From assembly GCF_900142375.1 (NCBI RefSeq), contig NZ_FRAR01000023.1, forward strand, positions 1 through 64,000: 64,000 bases of DNA. Direction: 5' to 3'. Positions 28,491 through 36,552 of the stretch are shown here, piece by piece. Below the pieces are notes generated by a model. It saw only the letters and a program-made list of their open reading frames with translations. It did no database searches and was not told the origin of the DNA. The stretch is from Desulforamulus aeronauticus DSM 10349. GTDB taxonomy: Bacteria; Bacillota; Desulfotomaculia; Desulfotomaculales; Desulfotomaculaceae. Every line of letters starts with the position of its first letter. The stretch's first letter is position 1. Position numbers and translations under genes: made by a program.

Positions 28491-29397
28491 TTTTGAACTC
28501 CAACGGCTTGGCAGGGCATCCCACAACCGTCATATTGTCTTCAATATTGCTAACCACAACACTGCCCATTCCTACGGTGACATGACTTCCCACACTACGA
28601 TGATCGCGGATCGTGGCGGTAGATATCCAGCAATCCGAACCGATATGTACGCTGCCCATAATGACAGCACCTGCAGCAACAACAGTACGAGGTTCAATAT
28701 GCACATTATGTGCAATATGACACAGAGCATTAATTTTAACATAGTTCCCAATTATTGTGTCATCAATGGTTCCCCGGCATATGCAACAGTTCGCACCGAT
28801 GGAAACATGGTTGCCAATAGTAATGCCGCCGTAGTGCTTGACATGCGTTAGCTTATCCGGCTCGATAATGAACGCAAAGCCGTCCTCTCCAAGCGCAGCG
28901 CCGCTCTGCACCACACAGTCATGACCGATGGTGATCTTGCCAGTCATGAAAACATTGGCACCGATTCTGCAGTTGTCTCCGATGACCGCCTGAGAGGAAA
29001 TAAAGGTATTAGCACCGATGGCGACATTTTCACCAATGACAGCCCCCTCTTCTATCACCGCTGCAGGGGAAATAGCGTTTGGCTTAACAGTGCCCCATAT
29101 TTTATTGACAATCTCAAAAAAAGCCTTTCCGGGATCTGGCGTCCGAATTTGTGCTTCAAAAACAGTATCTGCGGGAGCATCCATGGCGGTTACGATACAG
29201 CGGATGCTGTCTCCGTATCGACACTTATCACTATGCAGCATCCGAATGTCTCTAATCCAGGTCAGGCTGTTTTCACGATAATTATATATGCTAGAGAAGC
29301 CGTCGACTTCCCATTCTTCGTTTCCGTTAAATTCAAATGGAATATCATTCTTTTTTAATACCTCCAACAAATCTCTGATCATTATATCGCATCTCAC
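28483..29397 (-). CDS. LpxD-like N-acyltransferase (hexapeptide beta helix)
   Basis: 304 residues resembling LpxD, the enzyme that N-acylates UDP-3-O-acyl-glucosamine from hydroxyacyl-ACP. An N-terminal uridine-binding-like domain (about 1-105, with VDGFSSIYNYRENSLTWI) precedes hexapeptide repeats (about 107-290). The LpxD marks GEDGFAF (170-176) and IAHNVHI with the catalytic-type histidine H230 are kept. The C-terminal helical extension of LpxD is short or absent. Lipid A genes are not seen here, so the acceptor is probably a UDP-amino sugar for surface polysaccharide. Start ATG at 29397 or six codons later. Confidence 0.8.
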   Translation of the reverse strand: MRCDIMIRDLLEVLKKNDIPFEFNGNEEWEVDGFSSIYNYRENSLTWIRDIRMLHSDKCRYGDSIRCIVTAMDAPADTVFEAQIRTPDPGKAFFEIVNKIWGTVKPNAISPAAVIEEGAVIGENVAIGANTFISSQAVIGDNCRIGANVFMTGKITIGHDCVVQSGAALGEDGFAFIIEPDKLTHVKHYGGITIGNHVSIGANCCICRGTIDDTIIGNYVKINALCHIAHNVHIEPRTVVAAGAVIMGSVHIGSDCWISTATIRDHRSVGSHVTVGMGSVVVSNIEDNMTVVGCPAKPLEFKNG

Positions 29398-29406
29398 TTT
29401 CTTTAT

Positions 29407-30621
29407 TTACAAGATTAGTACCTCACTGTACTTCTCAAGCACATACTCTAAATCTTCATCGATCAAGCAGGTATGAAGCGGCAATGTAATTTCGTTCGCA
29501 TACTGGGCATATGCATTCGGATAGTCTTTGATGTCAAAACCCAGATTTTTGTATGCGGTGTGCATGGGGAGCGGTTTATAATGCACATTGGTTGCGATGT
29601 TCTTCTCTGCCATTCTGAAAATGATTTCATTGCGCTTTTCAAGCGTGATGCCCGGAATTCTTGTCAAATACAAATGCCCGCTGGAAGTGTGGTTCTCATC
29701 TGCATGATTTAGCGTTTTTACGCCAAGAGGACGAAGAAGAAAGTCATATTTTGCAATGATCTCCTGCCTTCTCTTCAGCATATCATCATAGCGTTCCATC
29801 TGCTTCAGCCCGATTGCTGCCATAATATCGGTCATGTTGCACTTATAGGCAGTATAAACAATATCGTACTCCCATGCACCAAGTTTAGTTTTTGCAAGTG
29901 CATCTTTTGACTGACCGTGAAGCGATAAAAGCTGATATTCGTGATAAATGTCTTTGTTATTGATACCTTCGATATTTCGCCAAACGACAGCACCACCTTC
30001 TGCTGTTGTCAGATTCTTAACTGCATGAAAAGAAAAGCAGGTGAAGTCAGCAACTAAACCACATTTAACCCCTTTCCTCTCAGCCCCAAAAGCATGTGCG
30101 GCATCAGCTATCACGATTACTCTATCAAACAATCCCTGTAACTCATTACTTGCCTTGAATAGTTCTCTCCTGCTCTCAACCGCTTCATATATTGCATCGT
30201 AATCGCACACTTTTCCGGCTATATCCACAGAAATAATGGCCTTAGTTCTCTCTGTAATCGCATCTGCTAGCTTCGAATAGTCCATTTCGAATGAATCCCA
30301 TGCAACATCAACTAACACTATTTTTGCTCCGACATGGTCTATCACGGAAGCGGATGCCGTATATGTATAAGCTGTGGTGATTACTTCATCACCAGCACCA
30401 ATACCTAAAATACGAAGTGTAAGTTCCATAGCAGCAGTAGCTGAATTAAGACAAACTGCTTTTTTTACGCCCACATATTCAGCTATTTTTTGCTCAAAGA
30501 GTTTCGTCCTCGGCCCAGTTGTTATCCAACCAGATTTCATTGCTTGTATGACTTCCGCTATCTCCGCATCAGTAATATCTGGCGGAGAGAATGGGATGTT
30601 TCTTGGTTCATTTACACTCAT
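29407..30621 (-). CDS. DegT/DnrJ/EryC1 PLP aminotransferase
   Basis: Sugar aminotransferase of 404 residues. The PLP lysine lies in FSFHAVKNLTTAEGG; the substrate loop SGWITTGPRTKLFE and VCLNSATAAMEL fit the ArnB/PseC/PglE branch. It would transaminate the 4-keto sugar made by the dehydratase encoded upstream, using glutamate. A short internal region (VKCGL, and an insertion around SRRELFKASNEL) is longer than in PglE. ATG start with GAGGT 8 bases upstream. A 345-bp gap separates it from the dehydratase gene. Confidence 0.9.
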   Translation of the reverse strand: MSVNEPRNIPFSPPDITDAEIAEVIQAMKSGWITTGPRTKLFEQKIAEYVGVKKAVCLNSATAAMELTLRILGIGAGDEVITTAYTYTASASVIDHVGAKIVLVDVAWDSFEMDYSKLADAITERTKAIISVDIAGKVCDYDAIYEAVESRRELFKASNELQGLFDRVIVIADAAHAFGAERKGVKCGLVADFTCFSFHAVKNLTTAEGGAVVWRNIEGINNKDIYHEYQLLSLHGQSKDALAKTKLGAWEYDIVYTAYKCNMTDIMAAIGLKQMERYDDMLKRRQEIIAKYDFLLRPLGVKTLNHADENHTSSGHLYLTRIPGITLEKRNEIIFRMAEKNIATNVHYKPLPMHTAYKNLGFDIKDYPNAYAQYANEITLPLHTCLIDEDLEYVLEKYSEVLIL

Positions 30622-30966
30622 TTGATTTACCTCAATTCAATAACCAATTAAAAAGCTAGAATAGCTAAATCCCTATGATTTTACCTTTTGTCGGCAAAAA
30701 AGGATAATTTCCATTTGTACTTCTCGCTCCAGATTTGGCATACCGATGAGTTCAGGACATTCACTAAGCTAAAAATCCGATGTATAAAACAAAGATACTC
30801 TATGCCTATTCAGCGACTCGTGAAATTAGGGTAGTAGCTAAAACAGCGCTCAGAATATCAGGTTTACGAATTTTGATTCTATTAAGAGACAAAATCGCCT
30901 AATCGTTTGGTCCTCTAATCAACTACTGAAAAGCATACCAAATCTCCTTTTGCCTTAACAATCTAC
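30622..30966 (-). pseudogene. 345-bp spacer with possible transposase C-terminal relic
   Basis: No intact gene. On the minus strand around 30809-30902 one frame reads LNRIKIRKPDILSAVLATTL then ISR, which loosely recalls the last helices of IS4-type DDE transposases (RK.IVEAL..A....SR). Stops flank it on both sides. The resemblance is weak and short. The rest shows only AT-rich sequence and a small hairpin near 30681-30702. It may also hold an internal promoter for the aminotransferase. Confidence 0.3.
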
Positions 30967-32817
30967 TTAAATAGCTAATCTATCTTTTTTCGCTCTATAA
31001 TCAATCATCTTAGGCATTAATTTCTCTAGCCGAGCAAATATCTCATCAGCATCAGTAACTTCTCGCTTTGAAAGCTTGAGAAGTTCGTACAATAAGACTG
31101 CTTCATCAACTTCCACTGGCTTTGCAATAAAAATTCTCTTGTGCTTGGTACTGCTAGATCCCTCTTCCGCGGTAAGGAGTTCTTCGAAGAGTTTCTCCCC
31201 TGGACGAATGCCAGTAACTTTGATTTCAATATCTTTACCAGGCTCCAAACCGGATAGTTTGATTAAGTTGGCGGCAAGATCAACAATTTTAACTGGCTCA
31301 CCCATATCCAGTAAGAATACCTCTCCCCCTTCGGCCATGGCCCCAGCCTGGATAACTAATTGAACTGCTTCGGGTATTGTCATAAAATATCGTGTCATCC
31401 CAGGGTGAGTTAGGGTAACAGGGCCACCCTTGGCAACTTGCTCTTTAAATATGGGTACAACACTTCCACTACTTCCTAGAACATTACCAAACCTTACAGC
31501 GGCAAATTTGGTTTCGGAGTGTTTAAATAGGTTTTGAATTATGAGTTCTGCGATTCGCTTAGTGGCACCCATAACGCTGGAGGGGTTAACTGCTTTATCC
31601 GTTGAGATCAGGACAAACCGTTCTACCCTGAAACGGTCCGCCATTTCTGCTACATATTTAGTGCCAAAGACATTGGTTTTAATGGCTTCATCGGGATGCA
31701 TTTCCATTAAGGGGACGTGCTTATGCGCAGCCGCATGAAATACTACATGGGGTCTGTGCTTTACAAAGACCAGTTCTAGTTTAAACCTGTCACGTACATC
31801 TGCAATTTCAATCTCTAAAGGTAATAAAGGAAATTTGTCTCTTAATTCCAACCATATTTTGTGAATGCTGTTTTCCCCATGACCAAGTAAAATAATTTTT
31901 TCTGGATCTACCTGGGCAATTTGACGGCATAGTTCTGAGCCTATGGAGCCACCGGCACCAGTAATTAGCACTACTTTACGCTTAAGGTAGTGGGAAATTT
32001 CTTCAAGATTAATTTGAACCGGTTCCCTGCCTAATAGATCTTCTATATCTACAGGTCTTATTTTATTAATGGAAACATTGCCATTCAGAAATTGGTAAAC
32101 TCCCGGCAGTATTTTTACTTCACCAACAATCTCTTTGCAAAATTCTATTATTTCTCGAACTTCCTTCCCGGAAACGGAAGGCATTGCTATGATGATTTCC
32201 TCTACGCAATATTCACTTACCAAGGTAGGTATAATTTTTCTATCTCCGAAGACTGGTAACCCATATATTTTCAGATGATGCTTGGCTGGGTCGTCATCAA
32301 TGAAGCCTATAACAGGTAGTTTCCCGTTATAGTGGTTCTCGTACTCTCTGGCTACTAAGGCACCTGCAGAACCAGCGCCATAAATAAGAACTTTTTTCCC
32401 CGCCTTGGTTAAAGGATATTTTCTCTTGTTATTTCTTTCAACATAAAGCCTCCAGGCAAATCTAGAACCACCTATTAAAACAATGGAATAGACCCAAACA
32501 GATAGGATTACTTCTTGGATTATTGTGGCATTACCAAAATAAGAAATCGTAACGATCGCTAAAACACCCATAGATATGGCTTTTATAATGGTTATGAGTT
32601 CACCCATACTGGCATAGGTCCAAATTCTGTGATAAAGCCTGGAGGAATAAAAGATTCCTAAGACTACGGGGGTTAGAAACAATGAAAACTCTATATTTTT
32701 GTTAAAGATTTCTTGTGGGATTTTTCCATGGCAATGAACTAAACATGGAATAATAATTGATAGGTTAATTAGCAGAGCATCGCAGAACATTAATATTGGT
32801 ATTCTTAGTTGATTCAT
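30967..32817 (-). CDS. Membrane UDP-sugar 4,6-dehydratase (CapD/PglF/EpsC-like)
   Basis: 616-residue enzyme with four N-terminal membrane helices (about 1-120), a CoA-binding-like Rossmann domain (VLIYGAGSAGALVAREYE, about 144-161) and a C-terminal SDR dehydratase domain (VLITGAGGSIGSELCRQI). The catalytic region FVLISTDKAVNPSSVMGATKR has Lys in place of Tyr in the YXXXK motif, as in PglF and other retaining dehydratases of this family. Likely reaction: UDP-GlcNAc to UDP-4-keto-6-deoxy-GlcNAc. First gene of the locus, ATG with GGAGTG 8 bases upstream, behind a leader with a terminator. Confidence 0.93.
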   Translation of the reverse strand: MNQLRIPILMFCDALLINLSIIIPCLVHCHGKIPQEIFNKNIEFSLFLTPVVLGIFYSSRLYHRIWTYASMGELITIIKAISMGVLAIVTISYFGNATIIQEVILSVWVYSIVLIGGSRFAWRLYVERNNKRKYPLTKAGKKVLIYGAGSAGALVAREYENHYNGKLPVIGFIDDDPAKHHLKIYGLPVFGDRKIIPTLVSEYCVEEIIIAMPSVSGKEVREIIEFCKEIVGEVKILPGVYQFLNGNVSINKIRPVDIEDLLGREPVQINLEEISHYLKRKVVLITGAGGSIGSELCRQIAQVDPEKIILLGHGENSIHKIWLELRDKFPLLPLEIEIADVRDRFKLELVFVKHRPHVVFHAAAHKHVPLMEMHPDEAIKTNVFGTKYVAEMADRFRVERFVLISTDKAVNPSSVMGATKRIAELIIQNLFKHSETKFAAVRFGNVLGSSGSVVPIFKEQVAKGGPVTLTHPGMTRYFMTIPEAVQLVIQAGAMAEGGEVFLLDMGEPVKIVDLAANLIKLSGLEPGKDIEIKVTGIRPGEKLFEELLTAEEGSSSTKHKRIFIAKPVEVDEAVLLYELLKLSKREVTDADEIFARLEKLMPKMIDYRAKKDRLAI

Positions 32818-32892
32818 TACTTGAACACTCCAAATTTAATAAACTGATGCCAAAAGTCTTATTTTTACTAGGAAAATTGTCCTAGGTTGTTA

Positions 32893-32947
32893 AAGAAAAA
32901 AACTACTTTTTTTAAAAAGCAGTAGTACTAAGGCAAAGAGAGCCTTG
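32893..32947 (-). terminator. Leader hairpin plus terminator upstream of the polysaccharide operon
   Basis: On the minus strand AAGGC-7-GCCTT (32930-32946) is followed at once by ACTACTGCTTTTT pairing with AAAAAAAGTAGT (32901-32926) and then a run of seven T. The second structure is a good intrinsic terminator, but it lies about 75 bp before the dehydratase start, so it would stop the operon's own leader. This layout suggests attenuation or processive antitermination. The rest of the 437-bp spacer (32818-33254) is AT-rich and must hold divergent promoters; none was clear enough to call. Confidence 0.6.
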
Positions 32948-33254
32948 TTATATATTTTTAGCCATTCTAAAAAATGCACCTATATAATTGTAGTATTTCG
33001 CAATAAAATTATATTGCTTACAATTATTTAACATTCTCCGCTATAATTCCTCCAATTTTCCAGAATAAACTTTCGATTTATTTCGAGTTGTTTCACCAAT
33101 TTTTTCACAAAACAAATTCTTAAATATCTATTTTATTGTTTTATAAGTTAATTTATCGAATATTGCAGACTATTTATGATTTGAGTAAATACCACATAAT
33201 GCCAACCCATGACAAATATATTTTATTGATGAAGGTTGGAGAGGGGTTGGCAAA

Positions 33255-34049
33255 GTGGTACTTTATCTAGCCAAAAGAACAATTAAGGCCATTATTATTA
33301 GTATTCTCGTGCTAGGCTTGGTAGCAATAGCTACTTCCTATACCACAACCACGGTAGCGAAAAGGGCTCCGGTGGAAGATTGGTTGCGTAACGGGCAGGT
33401 GGTAAAGCAGGTAAGTACCGCAAAAAAATTGGTGGCCCTTACCTTCGATGACGGGCCCAGTAATCTCTTTACGCCGCAGGTGTTGAATATTTTAGCGCAG
33501 CACCAGATCAAAGCAACTTTTTTTGTGGTGGGCAAAAGGGCCGAAAATTTTCCTGAGTTGATTAAGCAGATTTCTAAGGAAGGACATGAGATTGGCAATC
33601 ACACCTACACCCATCCCCTTTCTCCGGTAAAGGCTGCTACCTTGGCAAAGGAACTGGATAAAACTGATGAGATCATCTTTAAGATCGTTAATAAGCATAC
33701 TCAGTATTTCCGACCTCCGGGAGGCAAATGCACCCGGTCCACAATAGAACCGGCTTTGGATAAGGGATATAAGGTAATCCTTTGGACTACTCTGGAAGAT
33801 CCCAGGGATTGGTCCGACCCTGGAGTAGACAAGATTGTCTCCCAAGTGGTGGATAATGTAAGGAATGGTTCGATTATTATTCTGCGCGATTGCGGTGGGA
33901 ATCGCGCTCAGACTATAGAAGCCTTGCCTCAGATAATCGAGGGTTTGAAAAAGAAAGGATATCGTTTTGTAACGATCCATGAGCTTCTTAAAGACAGTAC
34001 TACTGTTCCAGCCATTGAGGAGTTTCGAATGGAAAATTGGGTGGAGTAG
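33255..34049 (+). CDS. NodB-domain polysaccharide deacetylase (PdaB-like), altered catalytic motif
   Basis: 264-residue protein with an N-terminal signal anchor (about 10-30) and a carbohydrate esterase 4 domain: TFDDGPSN (D65, D66), GNHTYTH (H116, H120) and RPPGGKC. The motif-5 position, usually a histidine in a LLHD-like strand, is arginine here (ILRDCGG, R211). Its zinc site seems complete but catalysis may be weak or altered. Related PdaB proteins act in spore cortex. GTG start with GGAGAGGGG upstream. The only plus-strand gene in this part; divergent from the polysaccharide operon. Confidence 0.85.
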   Translation: MVLYLAKRTIKAIIISILVLGLVAIATSYTTTTVAKRAPVEDWLRNGQVVKQVSTAKKLVALTFDDGPSNLFTPQVLNILAQHQIKATFFVVGKRAENFPELIKQISKEGHEIGNHTYTHPLSPVKAATLAKELDKTDEIIFKIVNKHTQYFRPPGGKCTRSTIEPALDKGYKVILWTTLEDPRDWSDPGVDKIVSQVVDNVRNGSIIILRDCGGNRAQTIEALPQIIEGLKKKGYRFVTIHELLKDSTTVPAIEEFRMENWVE

Positions 34050-34297
34050 GGGCTCGGGGGGCGGGCCATCGGCCGTCGTCGGCTAAAAGATTTTTATGTC
34101 AGGTAGCAGCAATTTGGGATATTGCTGGCTTTGGGGAATCTTTGGAGTCCTGTTTGTACTATGAAGCTGCTATTTAGGGTCTTAGCTCTAGAAATAAATC
34201 AGGTCTGGCTGTCAGTCATCAGCCTTCAACCATCTGTTTTAAGCCGATGGCTGAGGGTTGATGGCCAATAGCCAAACCCATAAGAAATATCTCAAAG
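34050..34297. repeat. Degenerate GGCTGATGGC-type intergenic repeat
   Basis: The spacer between two convergent deacetylase genes contains scattered copies of ATCAGCC/ATCGGCC and GGCTGAGG/GATGGCC words. One pair of arms, near 34211-34230 and 34244-34263, forms a long hairpin of about 20 pairs with several G-T pairs and one mismatch. Such words recur in intergenic spacers of related Firmicutes. It may end both transcripts, though no good T-run follows. No gene seen. Confidence 0.45.
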
Positions 34298-35128
34298 CTA
34301 GTACTTATGCAGTTGCTCTATAAACTTCTCATTGCTATAACGTCCGGTAACACGGACTCGTTTTAGTTTATAGGGGTTGGAGTCTGCTTTGGCAAGACCC
34401 AATTCTGTGGTGACAGCAGCGCGGTAGCCGGCCTGTTTCGTGATTTCGGCTACGGTGTCGTTGTAACTGCCGTAAGGGTATGCCAATACTTCCACGGGTT
34501 TTTTCAGACCTTGTTCAAGAACGCGCTTGGATTCTTCAATTTGCTGGCGGGCTACCTCGGGGGAGACTTTCGCCAAGCGGGGATGTTCCACGGTATGGGA
34601 GCCAATGACGAAGCCGCCTGCTGCAATTTCCCGAATTTCACTCCAATTCATCATTTTGTTTTCTGGCTGGAGTTTCTTTGCTACATCAAAAAAATTGGTA
34701 TTGCCAATAGCCTGGGTAACCACAAAAACAGTGCCGGTATAGCCGTATTTCTTCATAATGGGGTAGGCAAAGTCATGATTATCTTTGTAACCATCGTCAA
34801 AGGTAATGACAATGGGTTTATCCGGCAGGTGTTTACCCTGTTCAAAATGATCCAACACATCAGTAAGGGAGATGGTTTCGTAGCCATTTCTTTTTAAATA
34901 TTTCATTTGCCATTCAAATTTATCCGGAGGTACCCTAAGTCCCAGTCCACCGGTCCGTGGATCAGGATTAACTTTATGATACATTAGGATCGGAATGCCC
35001 TGTAACCTAGCAAAATGGGCATCGGAAGGGATATACATCTTTTGATGCTGATACCACATACCTGTCCCGGTGAGGATCATGGTAATAACTAGTATACTGA
35101 CTAGAATAAATTTATTTTTGGTATTAAT
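34298..35128 (-). CDS. Membrane-anchored polysaccharide deacetylase, apparent ATT start
   Basis: About 276 residues: a signal anchor (FILVSILVITMILTG, about 7-21) and a CE4 NodB domain with ITFDDGYKDN, IGSHTVEHPRL and LAYPYGSYND. It would remove N-acetyl groups from surface polysaccharide or peptidoglycan. The frame is open further upstream but those codons do not resemble the family. GGAGGTGA (35134-35141) lies 5 bases before ATT at 35126-35128, giving NTKNKFIL as the cytoplasmic start. A GTG at 35135-35137 is in frame but lies within that ribosome site. It follows yvcK closely on the same strand. Confidence 0.85.
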   Translation of the reverse strand: MNTKNKFILVSILVITMILTGTGMWYQHQKMYIPSDAHFARLQGIPILMYHKVNPDPRTGGLGLRVPPDKFEWQMKYLKRNGYETISLTDVLDHFEQGKHLPDKPIVITFDDGYKDNHDFAYPIMKKYGYTGTVFVVTQAIGNTNFFDVAKKLQPENKMMNWSEIREIAAGGFVIGSHTVEHPRLAKVSPEVARQQIEESKRVLEQGLKKPVEVLAYPYGSYNDTVAEITKQAGYRAAVTTELGLAKADSNPYKLKRVRVTGRYSNEKFIEQLHKY

Positions 35129-35214
35129 GGTGGTCACCTCCGTGAAGGTAAAAGATTGAGCCATTAGCTTTGGCAAAGATGAAACAGCTAATGGCAAAGT
35201 AATACTCATAAGCC

Positions 35215-36552
35215 TCAGTTTCCCCGCTGAGCCCGCTTCGGTTGGTAAATCTTAACCGGTGCACGTTCCAACACATCTGCCTCAGCAATAATTTCCATAA
35301 CGGCCTGGGCTAGTTTTTCTGGTTGGTGTCTTACCAAATTGCTATGTTGTACCAAATATTTGGACCAAACCTTAACACCTAATCGTGAAAGATTAGCTGC
35401 ATCCACCCTCACTGGGATGGCACCTTTTTCCCGATATTTTTTGAGCAAACGGTTAGGAATAGTTTCACTGTTTACTAGAATCTGATCTACAATGGGCCCC
35501 ACATGATCAAAGATCGCCTTCATGTGCTCACTGGCCGTATAGTTCTGAGTTTCTCCGGGCTGTGTCATGATATTACAAATGTAAAGCTTTTGGGCCGGAG
35601 AGTTTTGAATGGCCTCGGCCATTCCCTGTACCAGTAAATTAGGAATAATGCTGGTGTAAAGGCTACCCGGACCGAGGATAATGATATCGGCCTCCTGGAT
35701 AGCGTCCAGGGCCTCCGGCATAGGGCAGCAAACCTCAGGCCTTAAAAAAATTCTTTTAATTCTACTCTGACTGGCAGATATACTGCACTCACCAAAGACC
35801 AGGGTTTTATCAGCTAATTCTGCACCCAAAGTAACGTTTTCCAGAGTGGCAGGCAATACTTGCCCACGAATGGCCAAAACCTTTGAGAGCGTTCGTACCG
35901 CTCCGTCAAAGCCACCGGAGACATTATTTAAGCCGGCTAAAAATAAATTACCCAGATTGTGGCCGGCCAGTTCACCACTTTCAAAGCGGTATTGCAGCAC
36001 TTCTTCCATCAGAGTTTCTTTATCTGCCAGGGCCACTACACAGTTGCGAATATCCCCCGGCGGTAGTATGCCCAGATTATCTCTCAGGCGGCCCGAACTC
36101 CCGCCGTCATCCGTAACGGTGACAATGGCGGTAATATTACTGGTGTATTCCTTTAATCCCTTAAGTAAGCTGGAGAGGCCCGTGCCTCCACCGATAGCTA
36201 CTATTTTAGGTCCTCGTTGTAGTGATCTGTGATTGTAAATGGTTTCCACCAAACGCTCGGATTCATCCGGCCGGATGACCCCAATAACCGATCGAAAGGC
36301 CATCTTAAAGCCGTAGCCCAACATGGCTAGACCCAGCACAGCGATCAAACCACCAAGAAGCCATTGCGGCATAAAGGCCAATTGATTAGCCAGTAGCTCT
36401 ATAATCACACCCATGAATCCCACTAAGTGACGATCCAATAGGGCGGAGCCCAATCCCAGCAGGATACTGCCTAGTAGGGCTAGTAAGAGCCAGCGTTTGA
36501 TTTTCATGCCCGGAGTAAACCATTTGAATAACGTGGCCAATATTTCCACCAC
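35215..36552 (-). CDS. yvcK: YvcK/GlmR-family gluconeogenesis factor with N-terminal membrane extension
   Basis: CofD-like UDP-sugar-binding regulator. The core (about 110-425) begins VAIGGGTGLSSLLKGLKEYT, then VTVTDDGGSSGRLR, ILPPGDIRNCVVAL and GPGSLYTSIIPNLL. In Bacillus YvcK/GlmR binds UDP-GlcNAc and steers carbon to cell-wall precursors. This protein has about 105 extra N-terminal residues with two hydrophobic helices (about 19-40 and 62-85), so it is probably membrane-tethered. GTG start immediately after the rapZ stop. Total 445 residues against about 320 in Bacillus. Confidence 0.95.
   Translation of the reverse strand: MVEILATLFKWFTPGMKIKRWLLLALLGSILLGLGSALLDRHLVGFMGVIIELLANQLAFMPQWLLGGLIAVLGLAMLGYGFKMAFRSVIGVIRPDESERLVETIYNHRSLQRGPKIVAIGGGTGLSSLLKGLKEYTSNITAIVTVTDDGGSSGRLRDNLGILPPGDIRNCVVALADKETLMEEVLQYRFESGELAGHNLGNLFLAGLNNVSGGFDGAVRTLSKVLAIRGQVLPATLENVTLGAELADKTLVFGECSISASQSRIKRIFLRPEVCCPMPEALDAIQEADIIILGPGSLYTSIIPNLLVQGMAEAIQNSPAQKLYICNIMTQPGETQNYTASEHMKAIFDHVGPIVDQILVNSETIPNRLLKKYREKGAIPVRVDAANLSRLGVKVWSKYLVQHSNLVRHQPEKLAQAVMEIIAEADVLERAPVKIYQPKRAQRGN

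Noticed and set aside
34040-34290. CRISPR array in the repeat-rich spacer
   Set aside because: Repeats are short, degenerate and irregularly spaced, with no constant repeat-spacer unit.
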